From NCBI RefSeq assembly GCF_013155125.1, contig NZ_CP053564.1, positions 7,075,501 through 7,139,500 on the forward strand: a DNA stretch of 64,000 nt, given 5' to 3'. The stretch is from Pseudonocardia broussonetiae (GTDB lineage: Bacteria; Actinomycetota; Actinomycetes; Mycobacteriales; Pseudonocardiaceae). Below, one piece after another: positions 63,697-64,000 of this stretch (position 1 is its first letter; each line of letters begins with the position of its first letter). The notes under the pieces were generated by a model. It saw only the letters and a program-made list of their open reading frames with translations, did not search any database and was not told where the DNA came from. The position numbers and the translations under genes are program-made.

Positions 63697-64000
63697 GGTC
63701 GGTGAAGCCCTCGAACGTCGGCAGGTCCGGCAGGGTCGACGCCGGCGTGCCCTCGGCGCGCAGCGTCTCCAGGAACGACCGGATGCCGGCCGTGGCCGCG
63801 AGCAGCGTGCCGATCGGGTAGAGCACGAGCGAGAAGCCCAGCTCGCCGATGCGGTCGAGCGTGATCGGCGGCGTCCGCCCGCCCTCGGCCCAGTTGAACA
63901 CCAGCGGGGCGACGCCCTTCAGCTCGTCGGCCACGCGGGCGATGTCGTCCTCGCTGGTCGGGGCCTCGACGAACAGCACGTCGGCGCCCGCCTCGGCGTA
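63647..64000 (-). CDS. PEP mutase/isocitrate lyase superfamily protein, C-terminal part
   Basis: The visible C-terminal 117 residues, open to the right edge. AEAGADVLFVEAPTSEDDIA is the superfamily's barrel strand with the conserved Glu. LVFNWAEGGRTPPITLDRIG and LGFSLVLYPIGTLLAATAGI follow, typical of 2-methylisocitrate lyase/oxaloacetate decarboxylase-like members. The catalytic KKCGH-type loop would lie outside the window, so the exact reaction cannot be given. Confidence 0.88.
   Translation of the reverse strand, partial: YAEAGADVLFVEAPTSEDDIARVADELKGVAPLVFNWAEGGRTPPITLDRIGELGFSLVLYPIGTLLAATAGIRSFLETLRAEGTPASTLPDLPTFEGFTDLIGLPEIHDLESRFRP

Overview
The window is about 74% G+C by eye, densely packed, and rich in GTG starts and 4-bp ATGA/GTGA gene overlaps. 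Gene order strongly resembles the Mycobacterium tuberculosis Rv2918c-Rv2984 region: glnD, glnB, amt, ftsY, smc, acyP, fpg, rnc, a DUF177 gene and a SepIVA-type gene, then coaD, rsmD, pyc, recG, a DAK gene, rpmB, ung, thiL, a DUF3515 gene and ddl. Protein sequences and the many extra genes and palindromic repeats point to a non-mycobacterial actinomycete. Pseudonocardiaceae (Pseudonocardia-like) is my best guess from recognition, not from a search. No rRNA, tRNA, CRISPR array, phage or insertion sequence was seen.

Layout. 1-4500: nitrogen sensing (amtB, two tandem PII genes, partial glnD) preceded by a good GlnR box, then ftsY. 4968-10929: smc, an MFS transporter, acylphosphatase and a CAP-domain secreted protein. 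10989-13637: a PadR regulator with its membrane-protein partner and an operator palindrome, then corA. 13615-19836: mutM, rnc, rpmF and DUF177, an NlpC/P60 wall hydrolase, a MinD-like ATPase and a DivIVA/SepIVA-like coiled coil. 19913-34210: coaD, a dienelactone hydrolase, a TauE permease, rsmD, pyc, recG, a FakA-like kinase, rpmB, ung and a gamma-carbonic-anhydrase fold protein, ending in a 1.25-kb non-coding repeat island. 34211-40231: a complete seven-gene Mrp Na+/H+ antiporter operon in which every junction overlaps by 4 bp. 40392-50684: a sodium:solute symporter with a small membrane partner, malate synthase G, a divergent sigma-factor/response-regulator pair, a histidine kinase and a subtilase. 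50813-58773: glycolate oxidase glcDEF, a degenerate thiamine-diphosphate-type protein and lactate permease. 58799-64000: a frame-disrupted thiL, a stand-alone Lrp sensor domain, a DUF3515 protein, a DtxR/MntR regulator, ddl, MarR, two small membrane proteins and a partial PEP-mutase/isocitrate-lyase family gene.

How genes work together. LldP (lactate/glycolate uptake), GlcDEF (glycolate to glyoxylate), GlcB (glyoxylate plus acetyl-CoA to malate) and pyruvate carboxylase could form a two-carbon/lactate assimilation route. AmtB, PII and GlnD form the ammonium-sensing relay. NlpC, the MinD-like protein, the SepIVA-like protein, Ddl, CAP and FtsY/Smc are envelope, division or chromosome functions.

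The most unusual material is the set of dispersed palindromic repeats. A 57-bp, 24-9-24 stem-loop occurs three times, one copy sitting exactly in frame in the Smc hinge. A different 47-bp palindrome lies in frame in glcE. A third family forms the C-terminal tail of the MinD-like protein and the 5' flank of a TauE permease. A fourth family recurs between ftsY and smc and in the repeat island at 33-34 kb. These look like mobile or amplifying palindromic elements able to enter reading frames.
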